Of a DNA stretch of 64,000 nucleotides, positions 1-12,357 are shown in pieces. The notes under the pieces are model-generated. The model did no database searches. It was not told the origin of the DNA and saw nothing but the letters and a program-made list of their open reading frames with translations. The position numbers and the translations under genes are program-made. The stretch is from positions 55,548,464 to 55,612,463 of the forward strand of contig NC_057917.1 of the NCBI RefSeq assembly GCF_018873765.1, written 5' to 3'. Every line of letters starts with the position of its first letter. Position 1 is the first letter of the stretch. Origin of the DNA: Telopea speciosissima. Its lineage: Eukaryota; Streptophyta; Magnoliopsida; Proteales; Proteaceae.

Positions 1-1620
1 GAGCGTCATGACTCTATATTTGTGGTGGTGGACAGGTTTTCGAAAATGGCTCATTTCATTCCCTGTCGGAAGACATTTGATGCCCGTCACATCGCCAAGC
101 TCTTCTTCAAAGAGGTAGTACGTATTCATGGGCTACCTGAGTCTATTGTTTCTGATCGTGATGTCAAATTCACTAGCTATTTTTGGAAGACCTTGTGAAT
201 GAAGACCAATACCAAGCTGAAGTTCTCCATCGCCTTTCATCCTCAGACAGATGGGCAGACTGAAGTGGTTAATTGCAGTTTAGGCAATCTCCTCCGATGT
301 CTTGTTCGTGATCATGGGAAAGATTGGCCTTTTGTCCTTGATATTGCCGAGTTCGCGTACAATAGTTCTGTCAATCAGACCACTGGCCGTACTCCATTTG
401 AGATTGTTTTGGGTCTGCAACCCAAGCGCCCCATGGACTTGCTTCCTCTTCCTCCTCATGTTCATGTTAGTGTGGACGCTGATGAGTTCCTTCGCCACAT
501 CACCGAGGTCCATACCGACGTTCGCTGACGCATTGCTATTTACAATGAAGGTTACAAGGCAACAGCTGATCGTCATCGCCGATACGTGGAATTCCAACCT
601 GGTGATTTGGTGATGGTCCGTATTTCTCTTGAGCGATTTCCTCCTGGAGCCAATCATAAGCTCCACCCTCGCAAAATGGGTCCTTTCAAGGTGCAAGAAC
701 GCATTGGGACCAATGCCTATATGCTTGAGCTTCCTCCGTCTATGAAGATTAACAATGTTTTCAACGTGGCCGATCTCACTCTTTATGTCGGCCACCATTC
801 GGACGACAGTGATACTGCACATGCTCTCCGCCTCTCACAGTTTACCACTCCTACTGCTGATGTCATTGAGAATGTGCTTGATAACAAGTTTACTAATATG
901 CGGGGTGGTCGCGGCTATTACTCTTTCCTTGTTAAATGGAAGGATCGCCCTGATAGTGACAGTACCTGGATTCACGCCAACGACTTCAGGCGCCTTGATC
1001 TTGATCTCTACGAGCGCTACATGTCTTTCATCCATTCGTCGGAGACGAATGTTTTTGAGAAGGGGGGAGTTGATGTAAACTGGTTGTCTAAAACCAGCCG
1101 CAGGTGTAGGGATTCTTCCCTACACCAACATAATTAGCCATCGGGTAGGTGCAGGGATTCTTCCCTACACCAACAGCAGTCGTGGGGATTTAGATTAGTA
1201 TTTGTTTTATTTGTTTTTATTATGTTTTATTCTTTATTGAGTTGTAATTCTAATTAGGATTCCTAGTTCAAATCTGAATTAGAAGTCCTAGTTTTGAGTC
1301 CTAGTCCTAGTTGGCATTCCTATTCCTATTTTGAGTCCTAGTCCTAGTTAGGATTTATATTTCATGTCCAGCCTTGAAGGCTATATAATGTAAGAGCTCC
1401 ATTGAGCCCCCCACGATTTAATGAATAAGAAATTTGCTTTGTTGCATTCCACTGTCCTGAGATAGGCTGTGAAGGTGAGGCTGAGATAGCCTTCACGAGT
1501 TCACTGTCTCTCTCATTCGTGTGCATTCAGATTTGTTCAAGTTTGCTACTGCTGATTGTTTGAAGGTTCATGGCTCAGTTATCCAAATCTGCTACCAGTT
1601 CAAGGATCCATCCAATAACC
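1..1620 (+). mobile_element. Ty3/gypsy chromovirus-type LTR element, 3' part (integrase, chromodomain, LTR)
   Basis: The window opens inside an old Ty3/gypsy polyprotein. Integrase-like sequence comes first, including a typical HPQTDGQTE stretch. It is followed by a chromodomain-like end (around 860-1030, with VKWKDRP and STWIHAND). A purine-rich tract ends at 1070, and an LTR starting TGATGT runs from 1071 to roughly 1620; its right edge is approximate. A TATA-like ctatataatg lies near 1381. The copy is a fossil with about two interruptions in the visible part, and its 5' part lies outside the window. Confidence 0.85.
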
Positions 1621-2290
1621 GGTAAGTAAATCTCCATCCCCAAACCCTTCTGTTCCTAACCCTCTAAGCCAAACCCTAATATCCCTCCATCTCCAAACAT
1701 CACTTCCGTAACCTAAAACCTGCCCAGCCTGATTCCACCATTAGAAGCAGCCCAAACTTGGACCGAATTTCCCCCTCACTGTTTGGGAAACTCGATCCAA
1801 GCCCCTAGCCATAATACTCATTATAAACCCTAGATCCCTACATTAATCTCCTTCTCAAACCCTAACCCTAACTTCACTATGTATCTAATTCCACCCTAAC
1901 CAATCCATTAAACCCTAGTAAATCCTGGTTCTGGTTCTAGTTGGCTTTATCCCCATCTAGGATTACATTAAAAAGGGTAGGAAACCCTCTTATTCTCGCA
2001 GATCTGGAACTCCCAGGTTGCTGAATCGATGCCCTGTAGGTTTACAGACGAAGAAAACTGAAACCTGCGTTTAAAACCCTTTTGAACAATAGTCACGTCG
2101 TATTGGATTGGATCGCCTGATCCTACCGGGTTACCCAATCCATTAACCACTCTACGCCTCCACATGAACTGACAAGTATCAGCTATATCTCGGGATTGTC
2201 ATGATCAATACCGATCCAATCCAAGATTATGAACCATGACCAGAACAGACAACCACCAGAACCAAACTTGATAGATATATCAGTTGTAGA
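1621..2290 (+). mobile_element. Leader-like internal region of a Ty3/gypsy element
   Basis: This C- and A-rich stretch has no long ORF and follows directly after the LTR. It resembles 5105-5600, which follows another LTR: both contain repeated 'aaaccctaa' pieces and a 'ttctagttgg' followed by a 'ctacatta/ttacatta' segment. I read it as the untranslated leader downstream of a 5' LTR of the same family. With integrase to the left of the LTR and leader to the right, the LTR is shared, as in a tandem or recombined element. Boundaries are approximate. Confidence 0.45.
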
Positions 2291-3060
2291 ACCTGTGACC
2301 AGCAATCACAGCCAGATGTGCATCAAATAACCAAGCAAAAAGAAGAATATCTTCCAGCCATAGCACCAACAAAAAATACTAACCACCACCAGTAGCAATA
2401 GAAAAAATTCTTCGTGAAGAAGAAATCCAGATAACAACGAACAATATAAGCAGCATCAACCGTTGGCCAGAAAAGAGCAGTAGTAGAAGATGAACAAATC
2501 ATCGCTGCAGGCCAGAAGTCTTCAACAGCAACAACAACAACAATAGTAAAAACAGTAACAAATGCCCAGAGAAGAGCAGCAGAAGGTATTGCAAACTCGA
2601 CCTCAAACCAAGGAAGAACCAGTGGGAGATTGATTGCAGCAGGATCAATAAAGTAGGGAAAACAAAATTGAGTAACTGAATTTTTTTTATTGCTCTTTTC
2701 TGTTTACATATGAAAGAAGAGCATAAAAGGATAGGGAAGAAGAAGAAAGGGATATAGAAGAGGGGATAGGGGACTCTCTCAGTCCAGGGCCTCTCACCCA
2801 CAGTCTCTCACTGTGGCCGCATCTCACAGCTTCAACCATAACTTTTTTTTCTTCAATCTCTGTCCCTTTTCTGCTCAGCCACATACTTATTTATAATATA
2901 TACCAATTACAAGGAACCCAATCCCAATCTAACTAAGAAACTAAAGAATCCTAGAGAACAAAATGGAAACTACTAATTAATAAAACCTATAAAATAGAAA
3001 TTAATCTTTAAATAATAAAATCCCACGCAAGAAACCGTAATTCCCTAAATTATAGGAGTG
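2291..3060 (-). mobile_element. LTR-like sequence, minus orientation
   Basis: Read on the minus strand, this has features of a plant LTR: a TATA-like 'tatattataaataagta' (near 2890-2905), then 'gtggctgagcag' and a repeat-rich R/U5-like zone. The part at 2490-2560 is CAA/CAG-rich low-complexity sequence. There is no coding capacity. Family and exact ends are uncertain, and Ty1/copia is only a guess. Confidence 0.35.
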
Positions 3061-3490
3061 ATTGCTGTTATGTATGCCTCGAATTCCTGGACCTGTTTTG
3101 AAGAATGACCCGCTCCGACATTTTTGGTGGCGACCCAAATGGAACTTTTTTCTGAGATCTGTGATCGTAGCGGAGGGCTTGGGCCGATGGATCGACCTGG
3201 ATCCGATGGAGGAGTATTTATGTTCTTTACCTGCTTTGTTGTAAAGAGTGAAGATTTGGGGTTTTCGTTTTAGGGTTTCTGGGAGAGAGAAGCAGCGCCG
3301 TTTTGGGTGTTCTTGAGAGATCTCCATTGTAGTTTTCTCCGATTTACATAGTGAAACAGCTTCGCATTCGGCCATGGACGTAGCACACCATACTGGTGTG
3401 TGAACCATGTTAAATCTCTGTGTCGCTTTGCTCTGTTTTGTTTTCTGTTCGTGTTTTTGGTTCGTGTTTGCTCTAACAATTGCAAGCTGT
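3061..3490 (+). mobile_element. Ty1/copia-type LTR 3' portion
   Basis: The stretch contains a run well known from plant copia LTRs: 'gagagatctccattgtag', then 'ccatggacgtag', 'aaatctctgtgtcg' and finally 'gctctaacaattg', which normally sits at the LTR/primer-site border. No internal copia domains follow, so this is an isolated LTR piece. Left boundary approximate. Confidence 0.55.
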
Positions 3491-3899
3491 GGTAATCCTC
3501 TAAAATCTTCTCCATGCAATGGCCATGGGGCCTTCTAAATCTTAGGAATATATTCTCAAACAAGGTTAGTCGATATGGCCAATCTCCTCTCAAAAAGAAA
3601 GTTGGTCGATCCCTATAATGTAGGCAGGATATTGGCTTGACATGCTGGACGATATCCCCTTCAAATATGGAAATTAAACCCCCTACAACTCATCAGATCG
3701 ATATGGCAGAATGGGCAGAATTCGATTCTCCTTAGGTTGACTCGATATCTATCCAAATCTGGGATATAACTCTCCTAGTTAGTGGCGTATCTTGGTGGAA
3801 TTGATGGCTAGCCTGGGCAGATATCAACTGGATCAATAGCCCCAAAATAAGGGCCAGACTTGAACCTCCTTTGAAACCCAATTGTTGGGCCTGCACTGC
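3491..3899. other. No gene seen; unassigned repeat-like sequence
   Basis: About 400 bp between two LTR fragments. There is no convincing ORF, splice pattern or RNA gene. It is probably degraded transposon interior. Confidence 0.5.
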
Positions 3900-4470
3900 A
3901 TCAGAAGGCTATGAATAAATCATTTCTGCTGGCTAATAATCTTCAACATGAAGGCAGATAAAAAAGAGCAACATAGGTTGCTGTGAACCACAAGTAATAA
4001 CATATGGTTGTTGTGAACCACAAATACAATATAAGATAGGTGCGACAGCAAAACTCGAGGTCGAGTTTTTCTCAACACCAGGGGGATTGATGTAGGTGCA
4101 CTACCTTGGATTGACCCAAATCCCAATTGGGTATCCAGATGGAGATGAACTAGGTCTAGTTTGAGTTTTTGGAGTCTAGTAGGATTTTAGAAATTTTTTT
4201 TTTTTTTGGGAAAGTATTATGTAATCTTTTATTTTGAGTAGGATACATAGGACAGTAGCTTGGTAGTTTCCTAGTTGGATATGTTTCTTTTTCTGATTTA
4301 GGCTACGTATAAGTTTTCTTTTCCTATTATATGTATTTTGGTACCAAATGATCAGAGATTGAATAGAATGGAATAGTGGATTGTTTGTGAGTGCCTACGT
4401 GGCCAAAAGTGCTTGTGCGATCTTCTTCTTCCCCCTCTCCCTTCTTCTTGTGCGTTCCTGATGCAGGTTC
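3900..4470 (+). mobile_element. Ty3/gypsy element 3' end with LTR
   Basis: Just before 4088 the plus strand reads like the end of a gypsy polyprotein ('ctcgaggtcgagttt'), then a polypurine tract 'accaggggga' and an LTR starting TGATGTAGG at 4088. The LTR ends near 4466 ('ttcatca'). Fossil fragment with no domains left to its right. Confidence 0.55.
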
Positions 4471-4477
4471 ATCACCA

Positions 4478-5840
4478 AATAGGGGTTGTTTGCTTAGGAA
4501 TAAGTCTAGGGTTATATAGGTTTTCTATGTAATAGGCCACTTTTATGGGCCTAAAATATGGGTAATTAAATTGCATATGGGATTCCTTACTTAGTTTTAT
4601 TTCTATGTAATTAGTGGTTTTGATCATTTAAGTGATCATGTGACTTGGTTAAGTGGTCATGTGACTATTTAAGTTGGGCTGGATTAGGACTCTATGAGTC
4701 CAGCCATGTTTTGAGTTTATTTCCTTCAATATTTCAATTTCCTAGTCAGTTTAGGCTACCTAATAGGTTAAGGATTGGGTTAGGCCTTTCCTTTTTAGTG
4801 TAAGAGTCTATTTTTTAGTCTTTATATAAGGTTGTAAGGGGGGGCAAGCATTGTAAACGAATTTTGATATTAATGAATGTTTTTTTGTGCTCTTCTTCTC
4901 CATTGAAGATTTTTGTCTTGTGTTTGATCAAGGCTGGTGGGATTGGTGTTTGATTCAATCGACACCTTTCGGTGTGAAGCCCGGGTAGTTCGTTCAAGCT
5001 CTCTTTGTTCTTTTGAAGCCCTACTTTTAAGGTCAATTCAAGTTTTGATTTTTATTCAAGATCTACAATCAAACAAGCTGCTGGCAAGGAAATTCTGCAA
5101 CGACAGTGAGTTTGAATCATCCCCATCCTCTACAATTCTTCTAATCCTCACAGCCCAAACCCTAAGATTCCCCCTTTTGTTTTCAATTTTCCCAATACCT
5201 AAATTCTGCCCAGACCAAACCAGCCAGCCAAATCACACCAAACTTTGATCGAATTCTCCTCTTATACTAGGGAAAACTCGATCCAAGTTGCTCCCTCATT
5301 TGACCATCATAAACCCTCAAAATCCATATTTTCCTCTTTTCAAAACCCCGCAATTCTAGCCCTAACCTTGCTGCCGATTCTAATTAAAAGGCCTAGACTT
5401 GCTAAAACTTAACAAGACCTTCACTGGAAGACTCCCTTACATCAACTTGACCTAACCCTACCATCAATTCCTAACTCCCAACAAACCCTAACCCTAATTT
5501 GACCAAAATACCTACTTTTGACCTACCCGAATTACCCATTCAAGAACAGATCTTGGTTATTGGCTTCTAGTTGGTCTCCTATCAATCTAGAACTACATTA
5601 GTTAAGCCCATGTGGGCTGGATCAAGCTCACGGTTTGGGCACACTCAGTCTTCATTGAGCTGGCTGGTCCGTCTAAAGTTGGCTGCTCGATCTCCATGAA
5701 TTTGGTCCGCTTTATTGCTTGGTTCATGTTGGTTTGAGTGGTCCAAACCACATCAGAATCCTACAAGGCTCACGATCTCTCTGATCCCTTGGTCCAACTA
5801 GGATATGGCCTGTCCATGTAAAAATGGCCAACACTTGATA
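4478..5840 (+). mobile_element. Ty3/gypsy LTR followed by leader
   Basis: An LTR-like stretch of about 620 bp carries a TATA-like 'tttatataagg' near 4820, 'gggggcaagcattgtaa', and the phrase 'gtgaagcccgggt' seen in many plant gypsy LTRs. From about 5105 a leader-like region without ORFs follows, similar to 1621-2290. No polyprotein remains. The next recognisable feature is the RAD4 exon series, so this relic may lie inside a long RAD4 intron. Confidence 0.5.
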
Positions 5841-6422
5841 GCTACAGTAACCCAGTTGGGTTTAAAAGGTTAGGGAGCATAGTCCAGCCTAAGTTCATGA
5901 TTTGTAAAGTGTCTTCAAACCTAAACCGCTTGGCTGACTTGTTGGTGACCTGGCATTGATGTGATATACACCATCCAATTGACACATAAAACCAGATTTT
6001 CCACTGGGAATCTAAGGTTTTTGGGATAAAAAGGGGAATAATATAATTTGATTTCAATGTTGTTAACTTTTATGGTGCCCTTTGCAATACCATTAGTTGC
6101 TCGACAGGCATGTACAGGAGTTGCATCAAGTTTCAGTCCAGACCTATTTTTACTGTTTTAGTTCTCCGCTTACACCATTGGCAACTGATTTCTCTATACT
6201 TTCTACCGTCCCCCTCCCACCAACATCATTACTTGAAGCGGGAGTCTATATGCCGCAGGATGCTGCCTAAATTTGTTGTTCAAACTCAAAGTAATCCGAG
6301 GGAATTTCAAAAGCAAAAACAATTCCATCATTTTCAACTGAGGTTCTGATAAAATATTTAATTTCTGACAACTATTTGTCTTATCATGAGAAATGTCAGC
6401 AAAGTGCTACTTTTAATTTCAG
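5841..6422. other. No exon recognised; probable intron or transposon edge upstream of RAD4 exons
   Basis: RAD4 proteins should have transglutaminase-like-domain sequence immediately before the first exon seen here. I looked for it in all frames of this stretch and found nothing convincing. It ends in a normal 3' splice site, 'ttttaatttcag', at 6411-6422. Confidence 0.5.
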
Positions 6423-8905
6423 GTATTGTATGAAGTGGTACAAGATAGAATCACAGAGAGTTAATCCAAATTGGTGGGATGCAGTGTTGGCACCGTTGAA
6501 GCATTTGGAATCTGGTGCTACCGGAGGTTTGGTCCATTTGGATGCAAACCCAGAGAGTGCTTCAAAAGGTCTCTCTACATCTCAAAAATATCTTCCTGAC
6601 CATGTCAACTTGGGTCATAAGTTTAGCAAAGAAACATCTAAACTACGCTGCATGGATAGCAATGCAGAATCTTTAGGACGAAGCTCCAGGGTTGCTACCA
6701 GAAACTCTCTTGAGGATATAGAACTGGAAACTAGGGCATTAACTGAGCCCCTTCCAACAAATCAACAGGTATGAAATTGTATAATTGAGCTCAAAATGCA
6801 CAATTACTACTTAATTATTTCATGAGTTTTGCAGTAATATCACTTGTTTCAAGACTTCCTTTTCTATTTCAGGCCTACAAAAATCACTCCCTTTATGCTA
6901 TTGAAAAATGCCTTACCAAGTATCAGATACTACATCCAAGGGGTCCTATTCTTGGTTATTGTTCTGGTCATCCAGTGTACCCGCGCATGTGTGTTCAAAT
7001 GCTACAGACTAAACAAAGATGGTTACGGGAAGGGTTACAAGTCAAAGCAAATGAAAGTCCTGCAAAGGTTTGGACCATGGAATTACTCCCTTCTGTAGGT
7101 ATTACATTGATATCTCTTTTATTTAGCCAAGGTTTTGAGTCATGACTTCTTGTTGCTTTTCTTCTAGGTGGTGAAACGTTCTCTGAAGCTTGGCAAACTT
7201 CAAGAGTCTGAATCTGGTATTTACGATGAAGATGGTGGTGAACGAACTATTGAACTTTATGGGAAGTGGCAGATGGAACCAGTACGTCTTCCTTGTGCTG
7301 TAAATGGGATTGTACCAAAGGTAAACATTATTAGTTTCTCATGTATATAGTTAATTCAGTTTTTGGTCATTTTGCACAGTGATACTTGGCTTTTGAACCA
7401 TACTTTTTCATTGGTTGCATAAGCCATGATCTACATACTTCTGCTATTATTTAGTTGTTTACTCTGTTTGGAGGATGAGATCTGTTAACTCAATAGCAGA
7501 TGAGCTCGCTTGGGGTGGGGGGGTGTTGGATTTATAGTCCCCTATTCAGGGTTTGGCTTTGGTCACCCTGTCATTGTATCTTTAGCTTGTACCTTAGCTA
7601 TTCTTTTCAATTAGTAAAATTCTGTTATCTCTAAAAAAAATTGCATGTGCCCCCCTCCCCCTTGAATGTTAATCTACACTCACTTGCTTGAACATAAAGT
7701 TGTGATACTTTATCTTGGGGGAGGGGAGGGTTGGTGATCCTTGGCATCTTTAAACTCCGTAAGATAGGTATTCAAGAAAAAAACAAGGCAGATCTTTGAA
7801 GGGTCATCGATTAGTTGTCTGAGATTTCCAGCTTCTTGAGTTGCTTAATTCATCTGGCTCCAGTCACCCTATGGTTGGACAGGAAAGTATTTTTGGTCAT
7901 CCAAACTGGCTTTAAATATATGCCTTCATTATGCTTGAATTGCCAAGAAACTTGCAAGCCAGACATTTCATAATTTTCTGGGGAGATGTATTCCTGGTTT
8001 GGCTATTTTGTCATCCAATATAATGTACTGGAATCACACCAGTTTGTTATCTTGGATATGTATGATGTGGTATTTTTGTGTGTTAGTTTTTAGACATTGA
8101 AAACAGAAAATTTTGTATCAGGAAGAAGTGGTGTTCATTCCTGTCATTATACGATTATGTATTTTAAATCTGTATTCTGGTTTTGGATTTCCTTCCAGAA
8201 TGAACGTGGTCAAGTGGATGTGTGGTCTGAGAAGTGCCTTCCGCCTGGAACTGTGCACCTGAGACTACCCAGAATAGTTCCTGTTGTGAAGAGGCTGGAA
8301 ATTGATTTTGCCCCCGCAATGGTTGGGTTTGAATTCCGAAATGGTCGCTCTGTTCCTGTTTTTGAAGGAATCGTGGTTTGCACCGAGTTCAAAGATGCAA
8401 TATTAGATGTAAGGTCCCAAATGTTTTAGCGAATGGATTTCCTCAGAAATTTGAATATTTCTCATGTATTGAAATGACATATTGGTCTTGTTGGTGATTT
8501 ATTTCTCAGGTATATGAAGAAGAGGAGGAGATAAGAAGGGCTGAAGAGAAGAAACGGAATGAAGTGCAAGCTATTTCTAGGTGGTATCAGCTTCTTTCGT
8601 CAATTCTAACACGGCAAAGGCTGAACAACACTTATGGGGAAGGTTCGACTTCACAGGCCCCCAGAGACATCCACTCAAGGGATGACTTATGTGGAGCCCA
8701 GACTACTAATAGCCAGGAAGACTTGCAATCTGTTGGATGTCAACCAGGATATCTACAAGATGCCAAGATGGATGCTCTATTATCAGTTCGTAATGAGGAC
8801 CATGAACATGTATTTCCAATAGAGGATCAGAGTTTTGATGATGAGAGCTCAGTGCGGACAAAGCGATGTCCCTGTGGATTCTCGGTCCAAGTGGAGGAGT
8901 TGTAG
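6423..8905 (+). CDS. RAD4: DNA repair protein RAD4/XPC homologue, C-terminal exons (5' part not seen)
   Basis: Damage-recognition factor of nucleotide excision repair, acting in the nucleus. Five exons join in frame: 6423-6768, 6873-7067, 7168-7320, 8199-8408 and 8510-8905, all with GT/AG borders, giving 432 residues and a TAG stop. The first exon carries RYCMKWYKIESQRVN. The following exons encode the beta-hairpin DNA-binding domains: BHD1 (YKNHSLYAIEKCL, CSGHPVYPR), BHD2 (IELYGKWQMEPVRLPCAVNG) and BHD3 (APAMVGFEFRNGRSVPVFEG). The tail ends CPCGFSVQVEEL, as plant RAD4 proteins do. The upstream transglutaminase-like part and the start codon are not found in 1-6422, where LTR relics lie. Either a very long intron separates them, or the gene is a 5'-truncated copy. 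The exons themselves are open and well conserved, which favours a working gene. The 878-bp intron 7321-8198 holds only low-complexity sequence and a possible LINE tail. Confidence 0.9.
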
Positions 8906-9088
8906 CATATCAATGAAAGTTAATTCTCTCCTGATCAAACATGACAATTTGCAGGATATGGTTTTGATATTGAGTTTCCATTTCTGGTTGATTTACCAAA
9001 CCAGAAATAGGCTTTTTTATGGTTCCATAAAGAAAAAGAGAGCGCTGTGTTGATTATGATAATATATATTTTTTGGGAAAAAGATATA

Positions 9089-9208
9089 AAGAACTGTCTG
9101 GTTGCATGCCCCTCACCCAGACACAGGGGTGGCAAAATGATCACCCCACCCCCATGTTGGATGTCTTGGTGCGCTCCCACTGGCTCCCGCGCTGGCGCCG
9201 CGTTCTCT
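9089..9208. repeat. GC-rich MITE-like hairpin repeat
   Basis: The ends 'gaactgtctgg' and, reversed, 'gaacgcggcgcc' form a weak terminal inverted repeat. The core 'ggggtggcaaaatgatcacc' resembles cores at 54985 and 59190. It is a probable non-autonomous DNA transposon of a family repeated in the window; ends are approximate. Confidence 0.4.
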
Positions 9209-11049
9209 CCCATATTTTTTTTATGGAGGTTGATTTTGATATTGTGTTGATGAATGTAAGTTGCAGTTGAGGTGTGGAGCAAGTGGGATTGTGGATGTAT
9301 ATAGCTTAAGGATTGATATGTACCAGAGAGGCTAAGATGAAGTTCGAGATTTTTTTCAACTTATTTTTACTCTTGTCTTAGATGTTAACGTATTTTGCTA
9401 CCGGTCTCAGCTGAGTTGAATCCGTCGAATTCAACCTGAATCCTAGAATTCTAGTATGGAGACCGATTCAATTCTGATTTTCAAAACCCTGCTTGGACAG
9501 GTTTCAGGCTTTCAGTAGGCTGTTGTCCTGATTTGGTTAAGGAGGGTTTGGTTGGGATTAGTAGGGTAGTACATCGAGACAGGGCATGCCTAATACCTGT
9601 GTGTTACATTATGGTCTATTGGCTCGAACCCAGAAATGATTTATCATCCAACCAGCTCTCTTAACGGTTTTTATAGAAAAGGCGGAGGTTGGGCACCCCG
9701 CTAGCTTTCCTGGAGCGTGGGACTCAATCAATGGGGGCGGGGGTTGGGATTGGAAGGGGTGTTTGGGGGGGGGGGGGGGGAGGAGAGGATTTATCCATGG
9801 GGTGAGGAGAGAGGTAGGCACAGTACCTAGCCTTTACTCTTAAAGAAGATTCTAAAGCATCGAGAAAAGACAACACTATCATGATGAGATTATGACTACC
9901 TAAAATACCTTAATTGTTTGGAGTTCTTATTCGAAGGTTTTGCCCGAAAGCAAAATCATTATGGTGCTAACTGCTAAGCTCGGTGTAACCAATCTTTGGT
10001 TAAACCAAGCAAGTCCTTTATAAAAAATAGAAAAGAACATATAAGAGAGAAAAAAACAATTAGAGATAGACCTTTTTTTAGGGGGGGAGGTAAACGCATG
10101 GATCTTACCATTAAGGGTATCTACATGAGGGGGTTTCGCCTCTAAAATATATGGAACTTGATGTTTGGGGTACCTCAATCTAGAATCTTAGATATCGTCA
10201 ATTAACTTACATGTGAAAGCATTTTACTAATGTACCCCTGAGATCTTGACCAAACAACTCCAAGTTTTTATATCTTTTGAAAAATATCAATTAGAAGAAT
10301 ATGGTTCAACTATCAGTTTTTTTAGCACTTGTACAGCTTTGAGTTGGATAATGGATGTTCATTTAGCATTTTTAATCATGTCAGTCCTGTATGATAATCA
10401 AAATAATTTATTTTGACAGTCATCACATGATTGAAACATTCACTTTATGATCATGTGCTTATTATGATCTAGACCAACACCGTTTGTGCTTGGTTAACCC
10501 CTTGTCAGATTTTGAACATTTGGTAATCTCCCTCGCTTTGGGAAGATTATTCCAACATGTTCTAAATTCTGTCACATTACTTAAATTCTGTCACATGGAA
10601 GAGTAAAGTGACAATTTTTTACCATTACATGTTTAGGATATGATGTGGATTGGTCATATGTCAAATTGGAGACCAATATTCAAATATATCTTCTGGTCTA
10701 AAGGCATAACCTCTCGTGTTTGTCTATGCACCCCACGGTAGTCCCATAACAAATCTTCATTTTCTCAATACCTTTTTTTATCATTTGACAAATTCTGATT
10801 GAATTGAAACTTGACATGTGAGTATAACTGAAACATAGGCTAAATAACCAAACACATAAGGATGCCTCACTGAATATAAGCTAATTCTCTCTTGTTTTGG
10901 GGCCGCAATGTCTCCCTATGAGCTATCACACACACTCATCAACAGATGAATGAAGTGTGAGACTATTTATGTGCAAAAACTGAATTGGTATGAACAGCAT
11001 CGATACAAAATGATGCAGGTACTTAAATGGTTCCGTCGCTACTAAGCTC

Positions 11050-11415
11050 AGCTTGATACCGGTCAGAACTGACCGAAAAAAACCAAACCGAATATCAAAT
11101 CGATTGTGTTTGGTTTTGAGTCTTAGGAACCGGCATAAAATCGAAACCGATCATTCTGACTGAAACCATAAAAAAACTGATTATTTATTTATTTATTTTT
11201 TTTAAAATACTTAGTCTTTGTTTCTTTTGGTATATAGACAAAAACAAGAACAAATTGATAGGCAATAGCCGACCGATGAGAACCCGTTTAGAAAAACCAA
11301 TAAAAAACCGAAATTGAATAGCACCTAAACGTTTTGGCTTCGATTTGGCTCAATACATTCATAAAATTAAATTAAACTGATCAAAATAGGATTGAACCGA
11401 CTGTTTGACACCCCG
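11050..11415. repeat. Degenerate MITE-like repeat with internal ccgaa/ttcgg motifs
   Basis: Many short direct and inverted 'accgaa', 'aaaccga' and 'tcggtt' motifs occur, and the right edge reads 'tgacacccc' ('ggggtgtca' on the minus strand), a common MITE terminus in plants. The matching left end is not clear, so this is a decayed or truncated copy. Confidence 0.35.
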
Positions 11416-12357
11416 AAAGATAACCATCACAGATATGGGACTCCACAACAATGTAAGGATATTTGCAGTCCCAGACTCGATTCCGAGTTCCAATAGATAA
11501 TCCCTGATGAATAATAGTTCATAACTATGCAAAAGATTCAATCGATTGCTGAAGAAAGATATGGGGAACTACTCTTGTAAGAACCTTTATTATCAGACTA
11601 ATCTAAGTTCAGAAAGGAAATCTCTATGAGCGTCTCTTGACATTATTTCCACCTGTCTTGACTCTTATTTGTACCTCACTCAGTCCAACTTTCTGATCCA
11701 CAAGTAGAATATGAGGATTGAGTAAATGATATGTTCTCATAGGGTTACAATTGCTTATAGCCTTATACTAATCTTTCAGGTAAATCAAGTGCAAGCTTGC
11801 CTATTCAACATGCTACCTTGAAATTGTTTGTGCAGAAGAATGATGCTGCAATACTTCGGGTAAATTGAGATCTCAAAATTTCATCCAATTAATAAGTGAA
11901 TTAATAAAAATGGAGATCGCAAAACGATGAAAGCAAAATCAGTTGATTTAAAAATCTTTGAAATAAATTCAGCAAATTAATACCTCCATTTCATGCTGAA
12001 CATAAGCCATGCCTTGTTCTAGAAAAAGAAAAATAAACCCTATGGACTGGGGACACACCAATAAGATGAAGCACAAAAAAGATAGGATGCATTCACTTTA
12101 AAATGGAAAAATGGTTCTAACAGTGCTTCTCTTCAGATCACACATTTGACATTAATTATTCTAACTCATAAATTATATAACTACATCCAGAAAATCTAAA
12201 TGATAAATATTTATAACAAAATGCCGATTCCTTCAAAATTGCTTCGGGATAATACAACATAAACCACCCAAAATTGCTTCATCTTGCCATCCAAAGGTAT
12301 TCATATCCAAAAACAAACATCTCTAGAGGAGGCTTCATTTCCAGAACCATGTCCAAA

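Larger units (their letters stand above)
8906..12357. other. Intergenic region between convergent RAD4 and ASD genes
   Basis: This is the 3' flank of RAD4 (+) and of the aspartate-semialdehyde dehydrogenase gene (-), which converge. It contains a small GC-rich hairpin repeat (about 9089-9208), a G homopolymer near 9767-9781, and a degenerate 'ccgaaccgaa'-type repeat (about 11050-11415). Otherwise it is AT-rich sequence with no supported gene. Confidence 0.6.

Noticed and set aside
9600-9821. Proline-rich ORF on the minus strand
   Set aside because: Created by a G homopolymer tract; no start context, no homology, no splice structure.
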